A DNA stretch of 64,000 nucleotides from Piper betle (lineage: Eukaryota; Streptophyta; Magnoliopsida; Piperales; Piperaceae), in assembly GCA_033002965.1 (NCBI GenBank), contig JAURVB010001694.1:59711-123710 (forward strand), given 5' to 3'. Position numbers and translations under genes: made by a program. The notes under the pieces were generated by a model that had not been told where the DNA came from, did not search any database, and saw nothing but the letters and a program-made list of their open reading frames with translations. Shown here one piece after another: positions 23,936-35,724 of this stretch; positions within the stretch are counted from its first letter, which is position 1; every line of letters begins with the position of its first letter.

Positions 23936-25823
23936 AATTCCGGAGGCAAATTTGGGCCGTACACGCTTTTGAATATTTAGTGAGAAAAAAGTTAGCAGGA
24001 GAAGCTAGATAATCCATTACTTGTGATATAATCGAACTTGGGGATGCAACTTGTCCATTGTGCTCCATTATTAGCAGCTACCAGTGTCTGCATATAAAAC
24101 GTAGACGATATCAAGAAACCCACAAGAGAACTTATGCGTCAAGACCAGATTCACAAGCAGCACATCCCTCGTCAACAATTAGTTCCAAGGGCTAATGGCA
24201 CCACATAACAAGGACCTGGCTAGACTTATTGCAACAATGACGATCAAAGATAATGAATAGTCCCAACTAAACTGAAAACAATAGCGAACGAAAACAGTAG
24301 CACGTCACTCTACGCCCAATCATTGCAGCAAAACAACCTCTTGAAAAACTGTATTGTAGCCCACTTGCTAGTACAGAGTGATTTCATCAATTCAAAAACC
24401 AGATTTCTCTTTCCGCATTTATCAGATTTCAGAAATAGTGAACTCATCAACTAAGCGACAAAATCAAAATAAAGGGGGATTCAGTTGTTGTGTTAAGACA
24501 TTAGAATTACGTCTCACAAACTCAGATCACAAGCAACCCCGTACTATGCCGTTGACGCTGAAAAACAGTATGATTCACTCTTATCCAAGAGTTAAGAAAC
24601 TAGCTATCAGTTAGTGATGAAACTACTTCAAAGAAGTGAAATGGACAAAATTGTGACATTATGATTTGCGACTTAAACCAGCTTGCAATTGATAGGTTTC
24701 ATTCTGCATTTTGACATTTCAATCTTATATAACGCATTTCCTGCTCAGTAAATATACGAGTACTTCACAGAACTAATTCCAATAGGCTTAACTGAGAAGA
24801 GAGTTCGTACGCATCCAACATCAGAATCATAAACTGATCCCAACGGCCGACTTCATAATGCAAAACCAAACCCAATGCAATACTTGAATCTAGAGACAGA
24901 AAACCGTAAAAACTCAATTGCCGGAACGGATGTAATCGTTCATCAGCAGCTAAAAAGAACGATGCCGGAACAGAGACCATTAAAATTCCGCACAAAAAAG
25001 GTTCATCGTCAGTCGTCAAATCAACGCCAAGCACTACCTGCGCCACAATCACGGCAGCAAAACCCGCCTCCAATTTCCCAGCAAAAAGAAGAAAAAAACA
25101 ACGATTCATTCAGAGGAAAGCGATAGAAGGAGGAACAAGAAATATGGTAGCAGTAGTAGAAGAAGAAGAAGGAGATAGCCAAAAGAGAGAGACGGAGGGA
25201 GGAAGGTCGCCGGCGGCTAAACTCAAATCGGGCGGGAACGCTTCTACACCCGTCGTTAACAGTCCTGTTAAACGTGTTCTAACCACGTTTAGGGATATAA
25301 TCATCACACTAATGAGACACGTGTCAACCAACCGTTCGTTCCACTTTGACCTTTTTACCTTCTTATTAACCTAATCATTAATTAATTGTGTTTTATCTAC
25401 AAACACACTATTAAGCTGGATGGCCTTTGCCTTACCATCATTATGAGCTTTAGCTTAAGACTAAGATCAAATGAAGAGGTAGGAAAAGTTAATATTTAAT
25501 GGACGAGAAATTTGATTTAAAACTGATTAGGCCTTACCATATTAGGTTAGTTGTAAGGCGTTCTAGTAAATATTATGTTGATAAATTACCATGCTGATAA
25601 ATTACGAGAAAACGGGGAAATATTATGTTAAATTTGTTGTGAATTATTAAGTCAATCTAAATGAAATAGAAATCTAATTGTGCTGAAATTATGGCTTTGT
25701 AAGAAATGACTATGTCAAATTGAGTGACCTGTGAGAACAGAACGAAAAAATAATAAATGATATAAAATTTTTTAACGACAACCTTAGTAAAATTAGTGTG
25801 TGTATATATATATATATAAATAT
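23936..25823. other. Unexplained region, possible minus-strand transcript start near 25215
   Basis: On the minus strand a CT-rich leader-like stretch (about 25220-25115) leads into an ATG at 25109 and a GCAG/GTAGTG junction near 25040. An acceptor-like TATATGCAG lies near 24087, followed by an ATG at 24068. The frames from these ATGs match nothing I know. This could be the promoter and leader of the ancestral HemK2 gene, or an unrelated non-coding transcript. Confidence 0.25.
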
Positions 25824-26490
25824 ATATAATATGGGGTTGGGTAACCTGGGGGCGACCCCAAGAACGGGGTCGTCCCAAATCTGGACTATCCGATCATAAG
25901 GACAGTTTAGATCTCTTCTTCTCAAAACCCTAACCCCTCCCCTTCTCCTATGCGCCACCGCCGCCGGGCCGCTGTCGCCGCCGCCGCGCGACCCGGCCTC
26001 GCCGCCACCGTCACTCACTGTCGCCACTGTCGCTCGCCGCCGTCCGCGGGCAGGGCGTGGCAAGGAGGAACGGCGGCGGCGCATCGACAACGGGCCCGAC
26101 GCGCTGCCATCGTTCCTCCTCGCTGCGCCCACGCTCGCGGATGGCGGCGCAAGGGTTCCTAGCGTGGGGGCACGAGGAGACGGCGACGAGCGACGGTGGC
26201 GGCAGGGGCGGGGTCGTGCGGCAACACGGCGACAACGGGCCCGACGCGCCGCCACCGTTCCTCTGCCGCGCCCACGCCCGTAGACGGCTGCGAGCGATGG
26301 TGGCGGCGAGGGCGGGGTCGCGCGGCGGTGGCGATAGCGGCCTGGCGGCGGCGGCGCATGGGAGGAGGGGAGGGGTTAGGGTTTTGAGAAGAAGAGATCT
26401 GGACTGTCCTTATGATCGGACGGTCCAGATTTGGGGCGACCCCTGGAAAATTTTCCTGGGTCCCCCAGGTTACCCAACCCCATATAATAT
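25824..26490. mobile_element. GC-rich fold-back element with 9-bp target duplication (Mutator-like, non-autonomous)
   Basis: The element spans 25833-26481 (649 bp). Its ends are inverted copies: GGGGTTGGGTAACCTGGGGG at the left and its reverse complement at the right. The similarity continues inward for roughly 180 bp on each side, through the shared CAAAACCCTAACCCCTCC block. Both ends are flanked by the same 9-mer ATATAATAT (25824-25832 and 26482-26490), the length typical of Mutator-like transposition. The centre is GC-rich and partly self-repeating. No transposase is present, and the apparent Arg/Ala/Pro-rich frames on both strands follow from composition. The 9-mer is AT-only next to a TA tract, so chance cannot be fully excluded. 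Confidence 0.8.
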
Positions 26491-27400
26491 TACTAGGAAA
26501 AAATAATACTTTTATAACATGTCTTAAAATTAGTCGTGATTATTTTTGAATGAGCCATTCAAAAATAATTCACTCTGCTCTTACCAATTTGGAAGGAGCA
26601 CATAGGAGGGTCAATAAGGTAACTATGATTAATTAATTTGAACTTCTGTTTGGATATAGATAATAATTAAATTTAATTTGTATAAAAATAATTAAATTAA
26701 TAATATTTTTATATAAAAATCATTATATATAATTAATTTTGGTTGAATTAACTATTTTAAATTTTTTATATCATGTCCGCGTATAAAAATATGTTTACTT
26801 ATTAATTTTAAATTATGAAAATATCTTTTTAATCAATTTGATTTTAAAATCAATTTTATATAAATCGCATTTTAACTATTTTTTAATGAATAAAAATAGG
26901 GGTATAAACGGGCTCAGCTGAGCCGAGTATAGATATTTTTAAATTCGACATGATTTTTGACAAGTATGTTTGAGCTCGTTTAAATATTCGACGAGCTATT
27001 AATTTATTATTGGTCGAACAGCTCGTCTAAAATTTATAATATTTAAGCTTAGGTTATGTTTGGCTCCCTATATTTTTTAGCCGAATAAATATTTATATTT
27101 GACTTAATACTCGATTTATATAGGATCAAAAATTTCTTTCAAATATTATATAAGTTCAACGGAACTTCAATAATATCGACGAGCCGAGTATTTTTTCGAG
27201 TACAAAATTTTATAAGCCAAATATAAAATATTTACAGGTTTGACTTGTTTCCGCCCTTAAATAAAAGAGGTAAAAATTTAATTTCGATAAATAGGTGTGA
27301 AATTAGTTAATAATTATAATTATTAATATCAATAATCAATCGGTAATTAAGGAGCCGTTTATTATTTAGTTTTGAGCGGTAAATTATGCGGAAGAGGTCT
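26491..27400. other. AT-rich intergenic DNA with a possible small dispersed repeat
   Basis: A segment of about 26898-27259 starts AGGGGTATAAACGGGCTC and ends near a GTTTCCGCCCTT motif that is roughly its inverted copy. It is rich in GAGCCGAG motifs common in short plant repeats. No gene is present. Confidence 0.35.
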
Positions 27401-28235
27401 TGCTCCCGCCCCTTTCCATCCCCTCAAAAACTGAAGCTCTTGCGCTCAATCTCGTTTTTCTCTTCGATTCTTTGATTGATTGATCGAACCTTTTCGCAGC
27501 TTGGATTGATCCTCGTTCCTAGGTAATACCTTTTTCTTTTCAGTTTCCCTTCTTGTTATGGTGGTCTGATCTGATCTGATCTTTGTTGTGATGGTTTTTT
27601 TTTCTTTTCCAGATCTGAAAATTTTATTCTTTTTGTGTGTTCGTATTGTTTGGAATCCAAGAAATTGGCTCCAAATTGGTGGGTTTTAGGATAAATTGAA
27701 AAATTCAATGGCCTGTCAATTACGAGTTATATTTTTCTGCATTCATTTGACTGTTAGATTCATTATTTTTCTCAGATTTGAATGCCCTGGATAAAGAATT
27801 TTAGTCTGTTTGGGTTTATTTTGTTTCTGCCCCTTGCTAAGTTGCATGCTGCTACAATTTGTTCGTCCTGGTAATCTTGAAATGTTCTGTTGAGCCATCC
27901 TATGCTGTTTGATTGTACCCTTTTGATGGATGGCTATTAGACAGAAATCCGATATTGTTGATATGTTTGATTAAGGAAGAAACTGCATTTTAAATTTTTC
28001 ACAGCAGAAAGCTTCAAAAACAATTGACCATTTTTTTTAAAGCTTCTAAATCCATTGGTAATTTTTCTGTGATAGGGAAGCTGCTGCCTATTGGCATGTT
28101 TGTCTTGACTTTTCGTTGTTTTGGTTCCTTACTTTGTTTGAAAATGAACTGTATATTGACTAGGAGATTAAAATTGGAACCAAGCAATATCGATATCCTT
28201 TGGACCATTAGAGGTGATATTTTGAGCTGATCTTC
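27401..28235 (+). promoter_or_regulatory. Probable promoter, 5' UTR and leader intron of the coiled-coil gene
   Basis: Leader-like C/T-rich sequence at about 27405-27522 ends in CCTAG/GTAATACC, a plausible donor. T-rich intron-like DNA follows to just before the ATG at 28236. This is inferred from signals only. Confidence 0.4.
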
Positions 28236-31200
28236 ATGGAGGAGGAGAAGAAGAAAAAGAAAAGCAAGAAAAAGAAAAATAAACAAGCAAAGCAGACTGA
28301 AGATGGGTCAGCTCCCCCTGAGGGCATCACATCTGTAGCACAGAACCTGGAAAGTGTCAGTGGTGAGATTCACAACGACAGAAATGGTGAGATACCAGCA
28401 TTTGAGGAAAGATCAAAGACAACTCGTGAAATTATAGATGCTCGACTAACTGTAAGTATACAAATTTAGTAATTTGCTTTTATGTACCATATCACATTTT
28501 ATGATCGGAACTGGTACTCTTCCCTTTTAAATGCATGACAGTGTTTCTGTGTTAATCACACTTAATTTTTTACATATTTACGCTCTAAAGCATCTCTGGT
28601 AAGCCGTTGTTCTTCAGGACATGCTAGAGGAGAAAATTAGAGCATTGGAAGCAGAGAAGTATTCTTGGTTACAGAAAGAGGTAGGCTATCACATTGTTAT
28701 GCTGGATTCAGTGTCTTTCATTCAAGACGATGGTAACTTGATACTGTCTTCCAGAAATGCTTAGAGGAAGAAATAAAGAGGGTTGAGAAGGATAGACTGT
28801 CATGGATCATAAAAGAGGTACCGTCTTGTTTACAATAGCCTACTTCAGTTTTTCTAGCGAAATTAGGAAATTATTTTCTTATATTTGTTGATAGAGTTAA
28901 TTGGCCAATAACAGACTAGCTTAGAGGATAAGCTTGCACAGTTGGAAAATGAAAGGAACAATTTTCTTCGAAAGGAGGTAGTTTATTTTTATGCATGCCT
29001 ATTGGTTTCAATTTGCTGCAGTTTGAGGATAAAGTGGAATGCCAGTTTATATGCCACCTTTGATGCATTCTTTCTTTTGAATGTGGTGGAATTCTCTTTA
29101 TATTCTGTTGTTTTTCCTATGTACAGACCAACTTAGAGGCGACCATCAAAAACTTAGAAAGTGAAAAGAAAACATGGTTGGAAAAGGAGGTATTTTGTTT
29201 TTTTATGATGAAAAATTCCAATAAAACTGATGTACGGTGCAATTTTTTATCTTTGTCATACTGCTAAATGTTTAGTTTTTGTTTTGCATTAACATGGACA
29301 TCAATATAGTAGTTTCCTACCATTGGATTATTGGTTTGCATGTAAAAAGATAAACTAGAATTACCATCATCTAAGACCTTTATACTTTCTTTCTCTTGAA
29401 TCTTGTGAAATTTCCTTGATATTCTGATGCTATCTATGGTGTGCAGAGAAACTTAGAGGCAAGCATCAAAATTTTTGAAAGCGAAAAGAGAACGTGGATG
29501 GAAAACGAGGTATCATTTTTTATAAAAAAAGTTAATAAATTATAGTGATCAAAACAGAGCCGGTGACATGATCTTACTGCAGTGTTATTTTACGGAGATG
29601 TGGGTAGATAATCAAGCCCTTGTCATTATTGCAGACATTTAAAAGAGTTGCTTCCTAGAGTAGAATTACTTTGTTTACCTGATCTAAATTCAGAATTTGC
29701 CTTATTTTTCCTCTGTAACGTGTTTAGTTTTATTCTTTTACTTAGATTCCCTAAGTTGCATAATTTGTTTATGAGTTTGGAATAAATAGTTACTTAGTAT
29801 GGGGTCTCAATGAGCTAGATGTGGTTGTGATAATATTTAAGTTATGAGTGCTGAATGAATAAGAGTGTTGACCTTGAGAACTCCTTGTGCTGATTCCAGT
29901 GAAGTTGCCTCACAAGTGACCAATTCTGTTTGTCTTTATCATTTCTTTCTGGTTCTTACCTCAATGGCTGAAGATTGATTTGTACTCTGAATTTTGTTAT
30001 TGTCTTATTTTTTTCATTAATGCAATTGTTTGATTATAATGATATCTAATCTTTTAACTATGTAAGTGTACTTTTGTCTAATCCAAAATGTGCAGGGTAT
30101 TTTGGAGAAGCAAATCAGTCGCCTACAAACCGAGATGGAAGGTTGGATAATGAAAGAGGTAATTACTACTTATCATAATGTCTCCTGCATATTATATTTT
30201 GAGTTCATTGTTTTGACAATGTTGTCGTGGGTTGTGAAAGGGCACAAATAGAATAGTGATAAACTGATGAATTGTTGTACATAGTTTCTTCTCAAATATA
30301 CATAGTAATTCATTGGAACTATTTTGTTGTGGTGAAGAGTTTTTAGGCTTTCATTCTATAACATTTTATAATAATTTTCAATGATGATGATATCTTCTCC
30401 ATAAGGCAGATGTGGAAATCATAATTTAGTTTCATGTGTGGAATGTTATCGTAGACTAGGAAAACATTAGGTTTATTAATCCTACTATGATACTATCAAT
30501 TTGGAATATCCATATCACATTTTTCTTTTTCCTATTGCTCACTTTAATTAATTCATGGATGTGATATGTATTTGTTGTTAAAACAGGCCTCAGCTAAAGT
30601 AACCATTGAAAATCTGAATGGCACAAATGAAGGGCTGCTAGCTAAGGTAAAATATTTTAGTTGGTAACTATTTTGAGTGAAGGAATCTGATTACTGTCAT
30701 GTGTCCTCCTGGCAAATCTTGTTTGAATAGGCAATAGTGTATTTTTTTGTTTGATGCACATAGTTTTCTGTATAATTTAAGTTACCTGCGGGTGTGTTAT
30801 TGTTTTTCTCGACAAATTTTGTTTGTGTAGTGGAGAATAATTAAACTGATATTTAGTGTTCAAATTTTTCTCAGTTTACTATCGTTTATTGCTTGTTAGT
30901 TCAATTCATGATATTTTTTTTGTCAATGCTGTATGGAAAGGTATGTCGGGCTTGTATGATGCTACACTAAAAGTGTTTTCTCTTTCAAATTTTGGTGTGA
31001 AGGAATGAAAAGAATGATTTGTTTGTTATAACTTATAAGTTAGCATTTCTTGAACTTTTTCTGCTCCAGAATTTCATGCTTTTATAGTTCATACTGTTTT
31101 GAAAATTGGTCCCGATTTTCTGATTATAAGATTAAATAACAAAGCTTGGCAGGTAGAAGAGTTGGAAGAATCACAAGTGAATGGTGTGAAAGAGAATCAT

Positions 31201-32974
31201 TATCTCATTGACAAGATTTCTCACATAGAAGATAGAAATCAATTCCTTGAAAGGGAGATGAGTATTTCTGCTTCATCAGATGTGCAAAAGGTTGTATGAC
31301 CTGTATTTTATTTTCATAACTCACGCAGCGTACTTATTCTATGCCTTGAGGGAGTTGCTAGGCATTTTCTCTAGAGTAGTAATTATTATAGATCGCAATG
31401 TTTGGATTTGATCATTGAGTGCCTAATCATATAACACTAACTACAAGATTTGGCATGTTCGTAACAAATCATAATTGAGCTTCATGAAAATTTGCATTTA
31501 AGATTTTCTGTTGTCAGTTAAAAGTAAAAGTAGTTTCTTGTGAGTAGTAATGGCTTTAATGAAGCTAGAATTCATTTACTTTATATCACCATCTATAGCA
31601 TTGCAGTTACTAGCTAAATCCATGTCCATTACTTTGGTTTTTGTTTTCTTCCTTCTGGGCTAATTTGTGATTGAATTATGTGGTAAATTCTTTTTTCTTT
31701 CATGATATTATGCAGGATACTGCTAAAGATGAAGATTCAAACAGTTTGATACAGTCTGCTTGCGCTTTAGTTGAAAAGCTGGTGGTTGAGAACTCCGAGC
31801 TTGTTGAGAAGGTAAATTTTGAAGTGTATTCTCTTTTGTCGCTATGATTTTTTTTCTCATTGATGGGAATAAACGGCAGTCACTTATTTCCATGAGAGTG
31901 CAATTTAGCTCATCATTCATGAATGCATTTCATAGTTTTCTGGCAAGCTTGACTATTAGAAAAAGTAGTTGTTAATTGCCTCTCTTTTTTCATTATTTGT
32001 ATTTCATTTATTATCTTATTGTCATATTGTGAAGCTTTTTGTTGTTGAAAAAGAATGAACTTGCCAACTAACAGTTGCATAGCATAGTTATTTTTTGTCA
32101 TGTTGCGCTTCTTTTGTCATTCAAATAAAGTAAAGAAATTTATTAGTGAAAGTGCCAGTACTTAGACAAGAGAAAGTTTCTCAATTTTATTGTAAGACCA
32201 ATTACTAGTTAGGTTGATTATATAATTGTTAGGGAACTTTAGTTTGTTTTCCAAAGAAATTGCTGAAAGACAATGAATATATCAAAATTTTCTACAGCTC
32301 TCCCTAAAATGTAAATGTTTTGGGAAAGTATCAATCCTGCTCCTGCTTTTAAATAAGAACCATCTATTAATGATATTTGGGTGTTTGGTCTTGGTTTCCC
32401 TTTCTTTCTCCTTCTTTTAAAGAGATTGCTTGTGTACACTTGTAGGTCAAGAGTAGTTTCTGATTCTATCAATTAATAATATCACTCACATTTTTAATGG
32501 TTTTTTGCATAGGTGAATGAATTATCCATCAAGCTTAATAAATTAAGCCGCATGCCAGAACATACTGCTGTAGATGAACTTGAGCATGTTGGTGTCATAC
32601 CAGTCACTGGACCTTCTGATGCATTATTTCCACCTCTAGTTGTTTCTAACACCACAGTTTCTGTTGGCGCCATATCCACTTCGGAAAATATTAAAACCTT
32701 TGGCAATGGGGAAAATGCTATCAACTCTGGCAATGGACATGCAAATAATTTTGGGGTAGAAGAAATTCAACTTGAATCAAGTGAAGATTTAGGCAGTGGG
32801 GAAATTGTTCCAGTTCCTCTAGAAGACGATGAGATTCAACAACTCGAAGCAGGTATGGCACAGGAAGAAGATGGAGTTCCACTTTCAGATGCTCCTTTGA
32901 TTGGCGCTCCATTCCGGCTGATATCCTTTGTAGCTAAATATGTCAGCGGAGCTGATCTAGTTGATCAGAGTTAA
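28236..32974 (+). CDS. Coiled-coil protein with one 21-residue repeat per 63-nt exon, eleven exons
   Basis: Exons 28236-28451, 28618-28680, 28755-28817, 28915-28977, 29127-29189, 29447-29509, 30096-30158, 30587-30646, 31153-31290, 31716-31811 and 32513-32974 join in phase 0 throughout, giving 449 residues. The N-terminus is a lysine-rich block (EEEKKKKKSKKKKNKQ). Exons 2-7 each encode 21 residues of the form xxLExxIxxLExEKxxWxxKE, that is three heptads per exon, and exon 8 encodes 20. The rest is further coiled coil, an acidic linker and a conserved-looking hydrophobic C-terminus (GAPFRLISFVAKYVSGADL). I recognise it as a plant-type coiled-coil protein but not its function. An elongated scaffold or tether is a reasonable inference. 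Confidence 0.85.
28618..30158 (+). repeat. Six tandem 63-nt exons encoding a 21-residue repeat
   Basis: Six consecutive exons have identical length (63 nt), identical phase and the same end motif, Lys/Asn-Glu followed by GT. The exons at 29127-29189 and 29447-29509 are the most alike, and the last 60 or so bases of the introns in front of them are also alike. This indicates exon duplication together with flanking intron. Confidence 0.9.
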
Positions 32975-33671
32975 AATACAGATTCATTGGATGTGCTGTT
33001 TGGAAGGATCCTGAATGAATCGATAGTTTTTTGTTTGAATTTTCCCCTATTCTTCTTACCACAGATTTGAAACAAGTTCCCTTTGCGAGAACCAACACTG
33101 GAAAACACTTCCATCACACAAAAGCTTAAAAAACCAGGAACTGTCTTTGTTCTAACTGAAGCCATCAACATTTTTCCATTCTTTTGCTTTAGAATGTTTT
33201 GATATCTGATGTAAGTTGTACCTTAGAAACGTTGAAGAGTTGTTCTTTTTGAGAACAGGTATTTTTACAATCATCGCAAGTACAAGTATTCTTATCCTTT
33301 TTCTAAGTTCATCTATTTACAGAGCTCATCTCCTTTCAACCACCAAGTCTTGTTCGCTGGGTCAGTTAGTTGTCTGGAGATCACCTGGCTCAAACATAAT
33401 GCATAATTTATAAGATATGGACAATTGGCGATTGGCACAAAAGCAGAATGTATGAGAAATTGCACAAAAACTTAATGAATGAGCAGTTGCACAAAACATA
33501 ATGAATGAGATGGTACAAAATACAGTGAAAGAATAGCAACTCTAGCTACCGAGATTTGCATATGACTAAAAGCAGCAGGGCAATGAATCGACTCCCTTTA
33601 TAATCTTCTTTTGTGCATGGTGTGGCCATGAGAAGCAGGAAGAAATCTGCTATCGCCATTTTTCATGGAGT
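32975..33671. other. Convergent 3' flanks of coiled-coil gene and receptor-like pseudokinase
   Basis: About 700 bases separate the two convergent stop codons, and both 3' UTRs should lie here. An imperfect repetition of GCACAAAA/AATGAATGAG motifs lies at about 33435-33520. No gene is present. Confidence 0.55.
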
Positions 33672-35724
33672 CTACACACTTAAATCCTTAGACTTGTCCT
33701 CTGATGACACCCGATTCTCCGAATCTGATTGCCGGACATCTTCAGTCATCCTCACTACCTCTTCCATTCTGGGCCGTTGGTCAGGATCCTTGGCAACACA
33801 CGACATTGCAAGTTGGAGCATCTGAAGCATCTCCTCCTCAGCATTCTGCTGCCTCATTAGCTCTACATCGAACACCTCCGCTGTCCATTCTTCCCGGACC
33901 ACCGACTGCACCCACCTCGGAAGATCGGCAATATCGTCACGACTCGGAGACTGGAGTGGAGCCTTGCCGGTCAGCATTTCCAGCAAGAGGACCCCAAAGC
34001 TATAGACATCGGACTTTTGCGTAGGCTTCTTAGTTTCCATGACTTCTGGTGCTCGGTATCCAGCTGCTCTAGGTGGAGTCCGAGGGATGCTCATGAGTGG
34101 AGTTAAGCCGAAATCTGTGACGATGGCATCAAATTCTGGGGTGAGCAGCACATTCGTGGACTTGATGTTGCCATGATAGAACTTGGGTCCTGCAGCCGAG
34201 TGAATGTGAGCTAATCCCCGTGCAATGCTAAGTGCAATCTTCACTCGAGTATCCCAGTCCAGTGGTGTTCTTTCCACATCTCTGTTACCTTGAACACCAA
34301 AATTGAAGTAGCAAGATTAGTTAGTGGTGGCTTCTAGACATGTAGCTTGTTCAAGATAGCCATCGGTCGGACAAAAAGGAATAGTGGGAAATGCAGAGTG
34401 TTGACTGGTGCACAAAGAAATTGTCAAAAAGAAAGCATACCATGCAAGTGTGCAGACAAGCTGCTGGTTGAGGCATAGTCGTAAACCAGGAGCTTCTCAT
34501 CTTTGGAGTAGTAATACGCCCTGATAGAAACAACATTTGGATGCTGGCCAACCATGCCCAAGATCTCCATTTGCTGTTCGAACTCCCTTTTGCCGACCAC
34601 CACCTCCTTCAACCTCTTCACTACCACCGTTGACCCTTCGTCCAGAACAGCTTTGTATGCAGTCCCATAGCTGCCTTTGCCCAGCACCTCGGCCGAGGCT
34701 CTTAGAAGATCTTCCAAATCGAAACTATAAGAAGAACCTTCAAAGAAGACCAGCTTGTTCTTCTCTGCTTCTTGAGCCCCACTGTCAAACTGATCCTCCT
34801 TTTGCTTCTCACTCCTCCCACTACTTGGACTCTTCCCCTTCACTGCACCACCACTTTCACTAGCTCTTCTCTTCCAACAACACAGGAAGAGGACGAGTGC
34901 TGCGAGAAACAAGAGCACACCTCCACCAGCAACAATGCCGATTAGTTCTCCAAGAGTTGGCCTCTTCTTATGACCTTGGTTATTGGTTGGTGAGACTGGG
35001 GAGGAGGGAACAAATGGGGGAGGTGAAGCACATTGGATAAGAGGAGACCCACATAGAAGAACGTTTCCAACGAAGGAAGAACTAGGAAATTTCCGGAGTG
35101 AAGATGGAATCGCACCATTCAGATGATTATAGCTGACATTAAAATGTTTCAGTCTAGGGAGTTGGAGATCAGGAATGGAGCCTGATAGGGAGTTACCATG
35201 AAGGTTGAGGCCTGTTAGTTGAGTAAGATTCTGGATAGTTGGTGGTATTTGCCCAGTGAAGGAGTTCTCAGAGAGGTCAATGACATGGATGTTCGGAGAG
35301 AAAAAGAAGGGAGGCTACCAGAGAGGTTGTTCCGTTGAAGGAACAGCAAACGTAGAGCCGGTAGAGCAGTGATGTCTGGTGGAAGCTGCCCAATGAGACG
35401 ATTAGACCGAAGGCTTAGTGTTTGAAGAGCATCAAGCCTTCCAAGAGTGTTTGGCGGAATTGGGCCAGTGAGAGAAACACCAGGGAGGCGCAAGGCAACC
35501 ACATTGGTCTTGTTCTCGTTGCAAGTGACACCAACCCACGGAGGTGAGCATACTGGTGATGAAGCATTCCAGTTGAGTTTATGGCCGTGGAGAATTTCAG
35601 ATGCAAAGTCAAGGAGGGCTTGCCTATCAGATTGCAAGTCTGCAATAGCAGGATGACAGGTTGATACCACAAGAAGAACATGAAGAGTGGCGAGGAGGTC
35701 GCATCGGAGCCTGGTCTGTTTCAT
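33672..35724 (-). CDS. LRR receptor-like pseudokinase (At5g58300-like), two coding exons, one frameshift
   Basis: Minus-strand exons are 34441-35724 and 33672-34288. The product starts with a signal peptide, then the LRR N-terminal domain with [14 protein letters not shown], about five leucine-rich repeats, a transmembrane span ([15 protein letters not shown]) and a kinase domain ([20 protein letters not shown]). The catalytic-loop HRD is HGN ([13 protein letters not shown]) while TDFG is kept, so it belongs to the probable inactive receptor kinases that act as co-receptors or scaffolds. Near 35301-35305 five A (plus strand) stand where six are needed to continue SGSLPSF into [17 protein letters not shown]. 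Adding one base makes exon 1 the 3n+1 length required by the splice phase. Confidence 0.92.

Noticed and set aside
24900..24970. Minus-strand GCTGATGAACG resembling a C/D-box snoRNA box C
   Set aside because: No convincing box D at the right distance and no terminal stem was found.
24875..25374. Two plus-strand frames with Gln/Lys- and Glu/Gly-rich content
   Set aside because: The low-complexity composition comes from the complement of a CT-rich leader. No homology is recognised.
25710..26506. Several Arg/Ala-rich open frames on both strands
   Set aside because: Overlapping frames on both strands of a GC-rich fold-back element are a composition effect.
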